DNA of 6,030 bases from Lachnoclostridium sp. UBA7482 (GTDB lineage: Bacteria > Bacillota > Clostridia > Lachnospirales > Lachnospiraceae): assembly GCA_002479645.1 (NCBI GenBank), contig DLOO01000018.1, positions 1 to 6,030 on the forward strand, read 5' to 3'. Shown here piece by piece: positions 1 to 6,015 of this stretch. The notes below the pieces were generated by a model, which was given only the letters and a program-made list of their open reading frames with translations, did not search any database and was not told the origin of the DNA. The translations under genes and the position numbers were made by a program. Every line of letters begins with the position of its first letter. Position 1 is the first letter of the stretch.

Positions 1-12
1 CTACTTTTTTAG

Positions 13-147
13 TATAGCTCCAGGGCAAACGATGAAAGAGTTACACGCTATCTGACTTGGTGCCCCCACGAGTCACCGGAAGCAACAAAACAGCTTTTAG
101 AGCTTTGGTGTGCTGCCTACGAGAACCCGAACACATATAATTGGGTT
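13..147 (+). pseudogene. Upstream in-frame remnant of the GNAT gene, cut off by a TAG stop
   Basis: Reading in the same frame as the acetyltransferase that follows, this stretch encodes residues that look like a normal N-terminal part of a RimJ/RimL-type GNAT protein, including a segment reading ANDERVTRYLTW followed by a helix-like stretch up to NWVMEYEG. The frame is closed by TAG at 10-12, and no ATG, GTG or TTG lies in frame between that stop and the ATG at 148. So coding-like sequence exists here with no visible start codon. The simplest reading is a nonsense mutation or a truncation that removed the original start and first strand of the fold. A sequencing error at the window edge would give the same picture. 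Confidence 0.55.
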
Positions 148-489
148 ATGGAATATGAAGGGGCACCTATCGGCAATATCAGCGTTGTTCGATTGAATGA
201 AAGGTCGGAATATGCAGAACTTGGTTACTGTATGGGGTACGCTTTTTGGAATAAAGGCTTAATGCCTGAAGCTGCAAAAGCCGTCATTGATTATCTCTTT
301 GCCGAAATCGGTGTAAATCGTGTTGGCATATCTCACGCAGTTAAAAACCCTGCTTCCGGCAGAGTTGCGCAAAAATGCGGTCTTACTTTTGAAGGGACAA
401 AGCGTGAATACTTCAAAACCTCGACCGGAGAGTTTCTCGATATATCCTATTATGGTATAATCAGGAGCGAATGGGAAAAAACGAAATAA
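148..489 (+). CDS. GNAT-family N-acetyltransferase, N-terminally truncated (probable pseudogene)
   Basis: GNAT enzymes transfer the acetyl group of acetyl-CoA to an amine on a protein or small molecule. This reading frame of 113 codons resembles the RimJ/RimL branch. A central strand and turn (GYCMGYAFWNKGLMPEA, residues 26-42) match the acetyl-CoA pyrophosphate-binding region. Residues 67-83 (NPASGRVAQKCGLTFEG) match the conserved asparagine helix and GL..EG turn near the end of the fold. Full family members are usually about 170-185 residues, so roughly the first third is missing. The ATG at 148 has no Shine-Dalgarno sequence in front of it, and homology continues upstream in frame to the TAG at 10-12. 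I therefore think the ATG is an internal methionine and the gene is broken. The substrate cannot be told from sequence. The stop codon overlaps the ribosome binding site of the next gene. Confidence 0.7.
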   Translation: MEYEGAPIGNISVVRLNERSEYAELGYCMGYAFWNKGLMPEAAKAVIDYLFAEIGVNRVGISHAVKNPASGRVAQKCGLTFEGTKREYFKTSTGEFLDISYYGIIRSEWEKTK

Positions 490-493
490 GGAG
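487..493 (+). promoter_or_regulatory. Ribosome binding site for the YdcF-family gene
   Basis: TAAGGAG ends 9 nt before the ATG at 503. Its first three bases are the stop codon of the GNAT frame, which suggests the two genes were translated from one message. Confidence 0.7.
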
Positions 494-502
494 CGCAGAT
501 TA

Positions 503-1114
503 ATGAATAATCGTATAATTACCGATGTAACAAACTTTATATTCGTATCTGATGAAGTTGAAAAAGCTGATGCCATTTTTCTGCCCGGCAGCTCACACCC
601 TGAACAACCCGAATATGCGGCTGAACTGTATCATCAGGGCTATGCAAAGTGGCTTATACCCTCCGGTGGAATCAGCGTAAAAGCAGATAAATGGCATGGA
701 GTTCGTTCAAAGGCGGATATATACAACGGCAATTATCAATCCGACTGTGAATTTTTTACGGATGTGCTCCTGAAAAACGGCGTTCCGGTCTCGGCGATTA
801 TTGGAGAAGATAAGTCCGGTCACACCCGCGATAACGCCTTCCTTTCACGAAAGGTCGTTGACGAAAGAGGTGTTGATATAAAAACAGCGTTAATCGTCTG
901 TAAAGCGTTTCACGCTCGACGGTGCCTTATGTTATATCAAATGGCCTTTCCTGATGTGGACATAAAAGTGTGCCCCGTGCATTGCTACAACATTACCAAA
1001 GATAATTGGTATAAAAGCGAAACAGGAATAGACCGTGTTCTTGGCGAATTGGCTCGGTGCGGAAATCAATTTGTTGGGGATATTAAGCAGTATTTAACAG
1101 TCAAAATGCCTTGA
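503..1114 (+). CDS. YdcF family protein (DUF218 domain)
   Basis: This is an intact 203-residue protein with the DUF218/YdcF fold, a Rossmann-like alpha/beta domain. Some relatives have been reported to bind S-adenosylmethionine or act on envelope precursors, but the reaction is unknown for most. The family motifs appear in order: the first strand and glycine turn DAIFLPGSS (23-31), the second strand LIPSGG (51-56), a polar helix starting SDCE (80-83), the GVP turn (93-95), the signature E-x2-S-x2-T-x2-NA (102-112), and the strand ALIVCKAFHARR (129-140). No signal peptide or membrane segment is visible, so it is probably cytoplasmic, unlike the membrane-anchored SanA/ElyC-type relatives. The start is supported by TAAGGAG at 487-493. 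It lies 13 nt after the GNAT remnant and probably shared its promoter, which is outside the window. The gene is more AT-rich than murA and metK, consistent with accessory origin. Confidence 0.88.
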   Translation: MNNRIITDVTNFIFVSDEVEKADAIFLPGSSHPEQPEYAAELYHQGYAKWLIPSGGISVKADKWHGVRSKADIYNGNYQSDCEFFTDVLLKNGVPVSAIIGEDKSGHTRDNAFLSRKVVDERGVDIKTALIVCKAFHARRCLMLYQMAFPDVDIKVCPVHCYNITKDNWYKSETGIDRVLGELARCGNQFVGDIKQYLTVKMP

Positions 1115-1130
1115 AAATACAGGATTTTCA
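1112..1130 (+). other. Short AT-rich hairpin at the end of the YdcF gene
   Basis: TGAAAAT (1112-1118) and ATTTTCA (1124-1130) form a perfect 7 bp inverted repeat around a 5 nt loop, beginning with the stop codon. The stem is mostly A-T, and GAGGGTGG follows instead of a T run, so it is a poor intrinsic terminator. It may do nothing. Confidence 0.3.
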
Positions 1131-1146
1131 GAGGGTGGTTAAGTAT

Positions 1147-1172
1147 AAAGAGGTAAATAGATGCAGATATGA
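1147..1172 (+). promoter_or_regulatory. Shine-Dalgarno and three-codon mini-ORF ahead of the 77-codon ORF
   Basis: AAAGAGG (1147-1153) sits 7 nt before an ATG at 1161 but 15 nt before the ATG at 1169. The 1161 start reads Met-Gln-Ile and stops at TGA 1170-1172, which overlaps the 1169 ATG as ATGA. A ribosome recruited by this site could end at TGA and restart on the overlapping ATG. This is inferred from spacing only. Confidence 0.35.
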
Positions 1173-1402
1173 AAAAAGGTGAGGTGTGCTTATATTCGAG
1201 CGTGGATTTTGATTCGATTGCTATGAAATTGAATCAAACAGGAATTATTACTGATATAAGCAGAATACCAACCCAATCTTTATGCAATGAGGCCTATTGG
1301 TATATGTTGAAAAAATACAATTATCATGTGATTTTCATTCATGTACCCTCCATAAAGTATATTACAGAAGATTTTACCGAAAAAATAAGACACGTATTGT
1401 AA
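1169..1402 (+). CDS. Hypothetical 77-residue protein
   Basis: I do not recognise this protein. It begins with MKKGEV and contains a likely strand-helix-strand pattern: residues 5-10, then a helix-like stretch at 12-22, ITDIS at 27-31, an aromatic helix EAYWYMLKKYNY (41-52), and a hydrophobic strand HVIFIHVP (53-60). The mix of charged, aromatic and hydrophobic residues looks like a small folded alpha/beta domain and not random translation. There is no signal peptide, membrane span or cysteine motif. The frame is bounded by TAA at 1154-1156 upstream. Translation may start by coupling to a three-codon mini-ORF because the Shine-Dalgarno is 15 nt away. The DNA is clearly AT-rich, unlike the genes to its right. 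It could be a small accessory protein, a remnant of a larger gene, or a chance ORF. Confidence 0.45.
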   Translation: MKKGEVCLYSSVDFDSIAMKLNQTGIITDISRIPTQSLCNEAYWYMLKKYNYHVIFIHVPSIKYITEDFTEKIRHVL

Positions 1403-1462
1403 ATATGATTTTGTGTTTGTACATAACAAGCAGGGAACGTAGGATGCTGGCGTAACTAGAAA

Positions 1463-1487
1463 AATTTGCCTTGCGGCATTGCAAATT
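1463..1487. repeat. Inverted repeat overlapping the promoter (possible operator)
   Basis: AATTTGC (1463-1469) and GCAAATT (1481-1487) are perfect 7 bp inverted copies separated by 11 nt. The centre holds a nested TGCC/GGCA pair (1467-1470 with 1475-1478). The -35 hexamer at 1471-1476 lies inside the loop and the right arm lies in the -35/-10 spacer, so a dimeric protein bound here would cover the promoter. No regulator can be named. Confidence 0.4.
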
Positions 1488-1499
1488 GTGTGCTATGAT
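1471..1499 (+). promoter_or_regulatory. Sigma-A-type promoter for the TPR-flavoprotein-murA-metK unit
   Basis: The -35 box is TTGCGG (1471-1476) and the -10 box is TATGAT (1494-1499), separated by exactly 17 nt. TGC directly before the -10 box supplies the TG of an extended -10, which compensates for the weak second half of the -35. Transcription would start near 1506, giving a leader of about 40 nt before the ATG at 1547. This is the only convincing promoter seen before the four genes that follow. Confidence 0.65.
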
Positions 1500-1530
1500 A
1501 TAGGGTGATATTATATGGAGTAAAGCAGAT

Positions 1531-1535
1531 AGGAG
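1531..1535 (+). promoter_or_regulatory. Ribosome binding site that decides the TPR gene start
   Basis: AGGAG ends 11 nt before the ATG at 1547. This favours ATG 1547 over the in-frame GTG at 1505, which lies at the expected transcription start and has no Shine-Dalgarno of its own. Confidence 0.55.
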
Positions 1536-1546
1536 CTGACAATAGT

Positions 1547-2791
1547 ATGATGCTGACAACCTCGTCAAAAGTAAATGCAGCAAAAAAGCTTGCGGCAAGC
1601 GGCCGGTATGAAGAGGCGGTTGAGATTGCAGATAAGATTTCCTACGAGAAAGTATCTTCGATTCATGAGCTGACGGCCATTGCTAATATTTATCTCCATA
1701 CCAAGCAGTATGAAGATGCAAAAACTGTGTACATAGAAATGTATCATCGGGCAAAGACGCATCGTGTAATGGTGGGTCTGATTGATTTGTGTCTCAAAAC
1801 GCAGGAGCCGAAACAGGCGGAGCATTATATTCGCGAGTTCCGTAAGCTTGAGCCGGAGAATCCGGAGCGTCTGGTATTCCGCTATCGTGTTGATGTGATG
1901 CTTGGAAAGAGCAATGAGTATTTGCTTAAGAGCTTGACCAAATTAAAGGATGAGGATTATTCTGACATCTGGGGTTTAGAGCTTGCAAAGATATATTTTA
2001 AGGAAGGCGATTTGGCGGCCTGTGTAAAGGAGTGTCGTGATATCCTTTTGTGGTTCCCGGATTCGGATTTGCTTCCGAAAGTAAAGATTTTGCTGAATGC
2101 CTGCGAGGATGTATTGGAGCAGGAGCCCGGTGACGAGAGTCGGAGTGTTGAGGTTGTGGAGATTACCACCGCAGAAAAGGCGATTCCGACCGGAACCTAT
2201 GACCGTATCATCTATGATGACGATGACGATGACGAAGACGATTATGTTATCCGCGGTTATTTTAATGCAGGAGTCGCTGAGGCAAGTGCAAAAGCGCCTG
2301 AGACAAGTACGGAATTTTCCGGTGTAAGCGCAGAAGCTTCCCCCGCAAATGAGGAGGAGTCATTTGCAGAGGAAGTAGAGGCATTGCCGTTGCAGGATAC
2401 GATTCGGGATGGCTTGGCTGAGGAGGCTGAAGATATTTTTGCCGAAGGAGACGAGAGCGAGGAAGTACCCGTGGGGGAAGATGCGGCGGCGTCTGACAGG
2501 GAACCCGGTGCAGGGATAGGAGAGGAACCTGACGTGCTGCCTGAAGATTTGGGTAATTTGCGTACTGAGGAATTGGTTTACGATATGGATTCTTCTCTGT
2601 GGGAAGTTCCGGATGACGGTATGCTTCCCGCAAATAGCAGCAATTCCTGGATGAAGGGAATGGATGTAGCTTCGATGCCGAGCCAGCCGGCTGACGGCGA
2701 GCAGGATTTGACGGATGCAGCAATTAACGCAGTATTTCAGGAAGATGAAGCGGCAATCGAACAGGCATTATACGACTTGCTGAAGAAATGA
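1547..2791 (+). CDS. Tetratricopeptide-repeat protein with a long acidic C-terminal tail
   Basis: The 414-residue product has two parts. Residues 8-190 are helical repeats of TPR type: KKLAASGRYEEAVEIADKI (13-31), ELTAIANIYLHTKQYEDAKTV (41-61), LIDLCLKTQEPKQAEHYI (78-95) and ELAKIYFKEGDLAACVKECR (145-164) show the small-residue and aromatic spacing of paired TPR helices. TPR domains bind other proteins, so it is probably an adaptor. Residues 191-390 are low-complexity, strongly acidic and nearly free of lysine and arginine, including an Asp/Glu run at 224-232. This part is probably disordered. The last 25 residues (DAAINAVFQEDEAAIEQALYDLLKK) look like a short amphipathic helix and may be a docking segment. 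There is no signal peptide or membrane span, so it is likely cytoplasmic. ATG 1547 is chosen over GTG 1505 because of AGGAG at 1531-1535. A second ATG at 1550 is also possible. It is the first gene of the murA-metK unit. Its function is unknown. Confidence 0.82.
   Translation: MMLTTSSKVNAAKKLAASGRYEEAVEIADKISYEKVSSIHELTAIANIYLHTKQYEDAKTVYIEMYHRAKTHRVMVGLIDLCLKTQEPKQAEHYIREFRKLEPENPERLVFRYRVDVMLGKSNEYLLKSLTKLKDEDYSDIWGLELAKIYFKEGDLAACVKECRDILLWFPDSDLLPKVKILLNACEDVLEQEPGDESRSVEVVEITTAEKAIPTGTYDRIIYDDDDDDEDDYVIRGYFNAGVAEASAKAPETSTEFSGVSAEASPANEEESFAEEVEALPLQDTIRDGLAEEAEDIFAEGDESEEVPVGEDAAASDREPGAGIGEEPDVLPEDLGNLRTEELVYDMDSSLWEVPDDGMLPANSSNSWMKGMDVASMPSQPADGEQDLTDAAINAVFQEDEAAIEQALYDLLKK
2216..2242 (+). 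repeat. In-frame GATGAC repeat encoding a poly-Asp run
   Basis: Three tandem GATGAC units followed by GAAGAC and GAT encode six Asp, one Glu and two Asp in the tail of the TPR protein. The 6-nt period keeps the frame if copies are gained or lost, so strain length variation would be tolerated. Confidence 0.7.
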
Positions 2792-2798
2792 GGTAACA

Positions 2799-3365
2799 AT
2801 GGCAAAACAGGTATGGAAGCCCGGCAATATGCTTTATCCGCTGCCGGTTGTGATGGTGACCTGTCAGGACGATGACGGAAAGCCCAATATTATTACGATT
2901 GCATGGACCGGAACAATTTGCTCCGACCCGGCGATGGTTTCCATTTCCGTCCGGAAGGAACGGTATTCTTATGACATGATTCGACGTTCGGGCGAGTTTG
3001 TAATCAATCTCACCACGGAGGATTTGGCGTGGGCTACGGATTACTGCGGTGTCCGCTCCGGCAGTCAGACGGACAAGTTTGCCCGGACCGGTTTGACGCC
3101 GATTCCCGCCTCGAAGGTGAAGGCGCCGTTAATTAAGGAGGCACCGGTTGCCCTTGAGTGCAGGGTAAGGGAGGTTCTGCCCCTTGGCAGTCATGATATG
3201 TTTATCGCAGAGGTTGTTGCGGTTGACGCCGACGAAGCCTATATGGACGAAAACGGTAAATTCGACCTGGCAAAAGCCAATCCGTTAGTATATTCCCATG
3301 GAACGTATTTTACAATGGGGAAAGAAATCGGTAAATTTGGGTATTCTGTTAAAAAAAATAAATGA
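2799..3365 (+). CDS. Flavin reductase family protein (FMN-binding split barrel)
   Basis: This 188-residue protein matches the flavin-reductase-like (DIM6/NTAB) family, whose members bind FMN in a split beta-barrel, usually as dimers, and reduce flavin or act in small redox reactions. The visible family pattern is an N-terminal strand YPLPVVMVTC (13-22), then PNIITIAWTGTICSDPAMVSISV (29-51) with the SDP turn, then RYSYDMIRRSGEFVINL (55-71), which normally contacts the flavin phosphate. DYCGVRSGSQTDKF follows, and then a C-terminal barrel strand region ending in LVYSHGTYFTMG. The length is normal for the family and no lesion is seen. The start is supported by GAGG (2790-2793), 5 nt before the ATG and overlapping the previous stop codon, so translation is probably coupled to the TPR gene. 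The physiological electron donor and acceptor cannot be inferred. It is likely cytoplasmic. Confidence 0.88.
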   Translation: MAKQVWKPGNMLYPLPVVMVTCQDDDGKPNIITIAWTGTICSDPAMVSISVRKERYSYDMIRRSGEFVINLTTEDLAWATDYCGVRSGSQTDKFARTGLTPIPASKVKAPLIKEAPVALECRVREVLPLGSHDMFIAEVVAVDADEAYMDENGKFDLAKANPLVYSHGTYFTMGKEIGKFGYSVKKNK

Positions 3366-3399
3366 GTAGTATCGAATCCGCAGAAGCATCTGCAGGAAC

Positions 3400-3404
3400 G
3401 GAGG
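3400..3404 (+). promoter_or_regulatory. Ribosome binding site that decides the murA start
   Basis: GGAGG ends 5 nt before the ATG at 3410. The earlier in-frame ATG at 3362 is preceded only by an A-rich stretch with no Shine-Dalgarno, so 3410 is the likely start. Confidence 0.8.
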
Positions 3405-3409
3405 CAGTT

Positions 3410-4699
3410 ATGAATCAGTACGTCATTCAGGGAGGAAAAGCGCTGGCAGGAGAGGTAACCGTTGGCGGAGCTAAAAATGCTGCACTTGGTATTTTGGCTG
3501 CTGCCATTATGACAGACGATGACGTTACCATCGAAAATCTTCCCAATGTCAATGATATCAACGTATTATTGGAGGCAATCGCCGGAATCGGCGCAACGGT
3601 AAAGCGAATTGACGCACATACCGTATGCATCAGCGGACGCACCATTCGGAGCGAGACTGTAGATTCCGAGTTTATCCGCAAGATCCGCGCATCCTATTAT
3701 TTGCTTGGTGCATTGCTTGGCAAGAGAGGTAAGGCGGCAGTTGCAATGCCGGGTGGATGTGATATCGGTGCAAGACCGATGGATCTTCATTTGAAAGGAT
3801 TCCGTGCTTTGGGTGCGGAGGTTGTAACCGAGAATGGATTTATCAAGGCAAAGGCGGAGGAGATGCGCGGAACCCATATTTTCCTTGACCTTGTCAGCGT
3901 AGGCGCAACCATCAATATTATGCTGGCGGCAGCGCTGACTCCCGGACAGACGATTATTGATAACGTTGCGAAGGAACCGCATATTGTTGACGTTGCGAAC
4001 TTCTTAAACAGTATGGGAGCCAACATCAAGGGCGCCGGAACCGATGTTATCCGTATCCGCGGTGTGAACAGGCTTCACGGAAGTACCTATTCGATTATTC
4101 CCGATCAGATTGAGGCAGGCACATTTATGTGTCTGGCAGCGGCAACGAAGGGTGATATTCTTTTGAAAAATGTTATTCCGAAGCATCTCGAGGCGATTAC
4201 CGCAAAGCTTGTTGAAATCGGTGCGGAGGTGCGGGAAAATGATGATTCCGTTCGTGTCGTGGCAACGAAGAGACTTCGTTCCACGCAGGTAAAGACCCGT
4301 GTTTATCCGGGATTCCCGACCGATATGCAGCCGCAGATTGCTACGGTTCTGACGTTGTCCCGCGGTACCTCTACCGTTACGGAGAGTATTTTTGAAAATC
4401 GCTTCAGATATGTTGCAGAGCTTGTGAAAATGGGAGCAACCATTACCGTTGAGGGAAATGTTGCGGTAATTGAGGGCGTTGAGAGGCTGCAGGGCGCGAA
4501 CCTCGAGGCGCCGGATTTGCGCGCGGGCGCCGCGCTTACTATGGCTGCGCTGGCGGCAGAAGGAACAACAACCATTACGCAGATTGAATATATTGAGCGT
4601 GGTTATGAGGATTTTGAAGGCAAGCTGAGAGAACTCGGCGCGAGCATTATAAAATGCCCGATTAACGATGGCAAGTCAACCATCGGGGGAATTGCCTGA
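3410..4699 (+). CDS. murA: UDP-N-acetylglucosamine 1-carboxyvinyltransferase (MurA)
   Basis: MurA transfers enolpyruvate from phosphoenolpyruvate to the 3'-OH of UDP-N-acetylglucosamine, the first committed step of peptidoglycan precursor synthesis in the cytoplasm. With the start at 3410 the protein is 429 residues, the normal length. Known active-site positions of the E. coli enzyme line up well: Lys22-Asn23 in GGAKNAA, the catalytic loop cysteine at 117 in [11 protein letters not shown] (Cys115 in E. coli) with Arg122, Asp305 in YPGFPTDMQ, Asp369-Arg371 in APDLRAG, and Arg397 in IERGYE. Because the loop residue is Cys and not Asp, the fosfomycin-sensitive form is expected. An ATG at 3362 overlaps the previous stop as ATGA and would add 16 Ser/Ala/Glu-rich residues absent from typical MurA. 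It lacks a Shine-Dalgarno and is rejected. Firmicutes often carry two MurA paralogues, and which one this is cannot be told here. Confidence 0.96.
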   Translation: MNQYVIQGGKALAGEVTVGGAKNAALGILAAAIMTDDDVTIENLPNVNDINVLLEAIAGIGATVKRIDAHTVCISGRTIRSETVDSEFIRKIRASYYLLGALLGKRGKAAVAMPGGCDIGARPMDLHLKGFRALGAEVVTENGFIKAKAEEMRGTHIFLDLVSVGATINIMLAAALTPGQTIIDNVAKEPHIVDVANFLNSMGANIKGAGTDVIRIRGVNRLHGSTYSIIPDQIEAGTFMCLAAATKGDILLKNVIPKHLEAITAKLVEIGAEVRENDDSVRVVATKRLRSTQVKTRVYPGFPTDMQPQIATVLTLSRGTSTVTESIFENRFRYVAELVKMGATITVEGNVAVIEGVERLQGANLEAPDLRAGAALTMAALAAEGTTTITQIEYIERGYEDFEGKLRELGASIIKCPINDGKSTIGGIA

Positions 4700-4703
4700 A
4701 TGT

Positions 4704-4708
4704 GGAGG
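4704..4708 (+). promoter_or_regulatory. Ribosome binding site that decides the metK start
   Basis: GGAGG ends 4 nt before the ATG at 4713. An in-frame ATG at 4668 lies inside the murA coding region, has no such site and would add 15 residues not seen in the family. Confidence 0.85.
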
Positions 4709-4712
4709 AATT

Positions 4713-5906
4713 ATGGATAAATTACTTTTTACATCTGAATCGGTAACGGAGGGACATCCCGATAAAATCTGCGATCAGATTTCCGATGCCGTATTGGATG
4801 CTTTGATGGAGCAGGACCCCATGAGCCGTGTTGCTTGTGAGACTGCAATTACCACCGGTCTTGTGCTGGTTATGGGGGAGATTACGACCGAAGGCTATGT
4901 AGATATTCAGAAAATCGTTCGTGATACCATCCGTGAAATCGGTTATGACCGTGCAAAATACGGTTTTGACGCCGATACCTGCGGCGTTATCGTAGCGCTT
5001 GACGAGCAGTCTGCCGATATTGCAATGGGTGTAGACAAGGCGCTTGAGGCGAAGAACGGCGAACTGGATGACAGTGCAATCGCAGCAATCGGTGCAGGCG
5101 ATCAGGGTATGATGTTTGGTTATGCAACCAACGAGACTCCGGAATTTATGCCTTATCCGATCAGCCTTGCGCACAAGCTGACAGGACAGCTTTCCAGGGT
5201 TCGTAAGGATGGAACACTTTCCTATCTTCGTCCCGATGGAAAGTCTCAGGTAACGGTAGAATACGATGAGGCAGGTAAGCCGATTCACCTCAATGCAGTT
5301 GTTCTTTCGACACAGCATGATCCGGACGTGACCCAGGAGCAGATTCATGCCGACATTCGCAAATACGTTCTGGAGCCGGTGCTTCCTGCCGAGCTTTGGG
5401 ATGACAAGACAAAGGTTTATATCAATCCGACCGGTCGTTTCGTAATCGGCGGTCCCAATGGTGACTCCGGTTTGACCGGACGTAAGATTATCGTTGATAC
5501 CTACGGGGGTTATGCACGTCACGGCGGCGGTGCATTCAGCGGTAAGGACTGCACCAAGGTAGACCGTTCCGCAGCTTATGCAGCTCGGTATGTTGCAAAG
5601 AATCTGGTTGCCGCCGGTCTTGCGGATAAGGTTGAGGTTCAGCTTTCCTATGCAATCGGCGTAGCAGAGCCTACCTCCGTCAACGTAGATACCTTTGGAA
5701 CCGGTAAGCTTGACAGCGAAGCTATTGTAAAGATTATTCGTGAGAATTTTGATCTTCGTCCGGCAGGCATCATCCGGATGCTTAATCTGCGTCGTCCGAT
5801 TTACAAGCAGACGGCGGCATACGGACATTTCGGTCGTACCGATTTGGATTTGCCATGGGAAAAGCTTGATAAGGTGGATGCATTGAAGGCATATCTTGTT
5901 CCATAG
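4713..5906 (+). CDS. metK: S-adenosylmethionine synthetase (methionine adenosyltransferase)
   Basis: MetK joins methionine and ATP to make S-adenosylmethionine, releasing phosphate and diphosphate. It works as a cytoplasmic tetramer and supplies almost all cellular methylation. The 397-residue product carries the family signatures: [20 protein letters not shown] (8-27) with the ATP/Mg-binding His15 and Asp17, the hexapeptide-type motif [12 protein letters not shown] (127-138), and the P-loop-like GGGAFSGKD (271-279). The C-terminal domain continues through GHFGR to the end with no truncation. The start at 4713 gives the canonical [11 protein letters not shown] beginning. It lies 13 nt after murA and is followed by an intrinsic terminator. 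There is no room for a SAM-binding riboswitch directly upstream, so expression probably depends on the operon promoter near 1471-1499, or on an internal promoter I could not see. Confidence 0.97.
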   Translation: MDKLLFTSESVTEGHPDKICDQISDAVLDALMEQDPMSRVACETAITTGLVLVMGEITTEGYVDIQKIVRDTIREIGYDRAKYGFDADTCGVIVALDEQSADIAMGVDKALEAKNGELDDSAIAAIGAGDQGMMFGYATNETPEFMPYPISLAHKLTGQLSRVRKDGTLSYLRPDGKSQVTVEYDEAGKPIHLNAVVLSTQHDPDVTQEQIHADIRKYVLEPVLPAELWDDKTKVYINPTGRFVIGGPNGDSGLTGRKIIVDTYGGYARHGGGAFSGKDCTKVDRSAAYAARYVAKNLVAAGLADKVEVQLSYAIGVAEPTSVNVDTFGTGKLDSEAIVKIIRENFDLRPAGIIRMLNLRRPIYKQTAAYGHFGRTDLDLPWEKLDKVDALKAYLVP

Positions 5907-5966
5907 GATTTGGCTTTCTTATGGAAAGTGGATTCACAGGGCTGCGAAAAGAGAAAGACGATGAAG

Positions 5967-5992
5967 GGCTGGTATCAAAACCGGCCTTTTTT
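5967..5992 (+). terminator. Rho-independent terminator after metK
   Basis: GGCTGGT (5967-5973) pairs with ACCGGCC (5980-5986) as a 7 bp stem with one U-G wobble and a 6 nt loop, directly followed by six T residues (5987-5992). The A residues before the stem can pair with the first T residues and lengthen it. It ends the transcription unit about 60 nt after the metK stop. Confidence 0.88.
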
Positions 5993-6001
5993 GTCCTGAT
6001 A

Positions 6002-6015
6002 TGGCATGAATGCCA
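6002..6015. repeat. Small perfect inverted repeat downstream of the terminator
   Basis: TGGCAT and ATGCCA are inverted copies separated by two bases. It could be an operator half-site pair for whatever lies beyond the window, or chance. No gene or promoter is visible in the last 38 nt. Confidence 0.25.

Noticed and set aside
259..576. Antisense ORF across the GNAT and YdcF-gene junction
   Set aside because: It overlaps two recognisable + strand reading frames and shows no family motif.
1112..1130. Intrinsic terminator after the YdcF-family gene
   Set aside because: A 7 bp A-T-rich stem is present, but no T tract follows it, so it is listed only as a hairpin.
1505..1546. Longer TPR protein starting at GTG 1505
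   Set aside because: It sits at the predicted transcription start and lacks a Shine-Dalgarno. AGGAG at 1531-1535 serves ATG 1547.
1403..1546. Riboswitch or other structured leader ahead of the operon
   Set aside because: Apart from the inverted repeat at the promoter, the predicted leader is only about 40 nt and shows no aptamer-like helices or terminator.
2097..2327. Second + strand ORF inside the TPR gene
   Set aside because: It is in another frame of a well supported gene and has low-complexity Met/Thr content from the GATGAC repeat.
2262..2723. Antisense ORF of 153 codons opposite the acidic tail of the TPR gene
   Set aside because: It is a Leu/Pro/Arg-rich shadow created by the repetitive acidic codons on the + strand, with no sign of a real fold or ribosome binding site.
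3362..3409. MurA extended by 16 residues from ATG 3362
   Set aside because: The ATGA overlap with the previous gene is tempting for coupling, but there is no Shine-Dalgarno. GGAGG precedes ATG 3410, and active-site numbering fits the family only with the later start.
3566..3982. Antisense ORFs opposite murA (also 3427-3681, 3787-4029, 4004-4186, 4303-4575)
   Set aside because: All overlap a gene with complete active-site conservation, and their translations show no recognisable motifs.
4668..4712. MetK extended by 15 residues from ATG 4668
   Set aside because: It lies inside murA without a ribosome binding site. ATG 4713 gives the canonical N-terminus.
4722..5828. Long antisense ORF (368 codons) opposite metK
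   Set aside because: Its codons are exact reverse complements of metK codons in register, so it stays open simply because metK avoids TTA, CTA and TCA there. Its stop at 4722-4724 is the TTA codon for Leu4 of MetK. The translation resembles no protein I know and has no supported start.
5914..5928. Hairpin CTTTC/GAAAG right after metK
   Set aside because: The 5 bp stem is weak and has no T run. The real terminator lies at 5967-5992.
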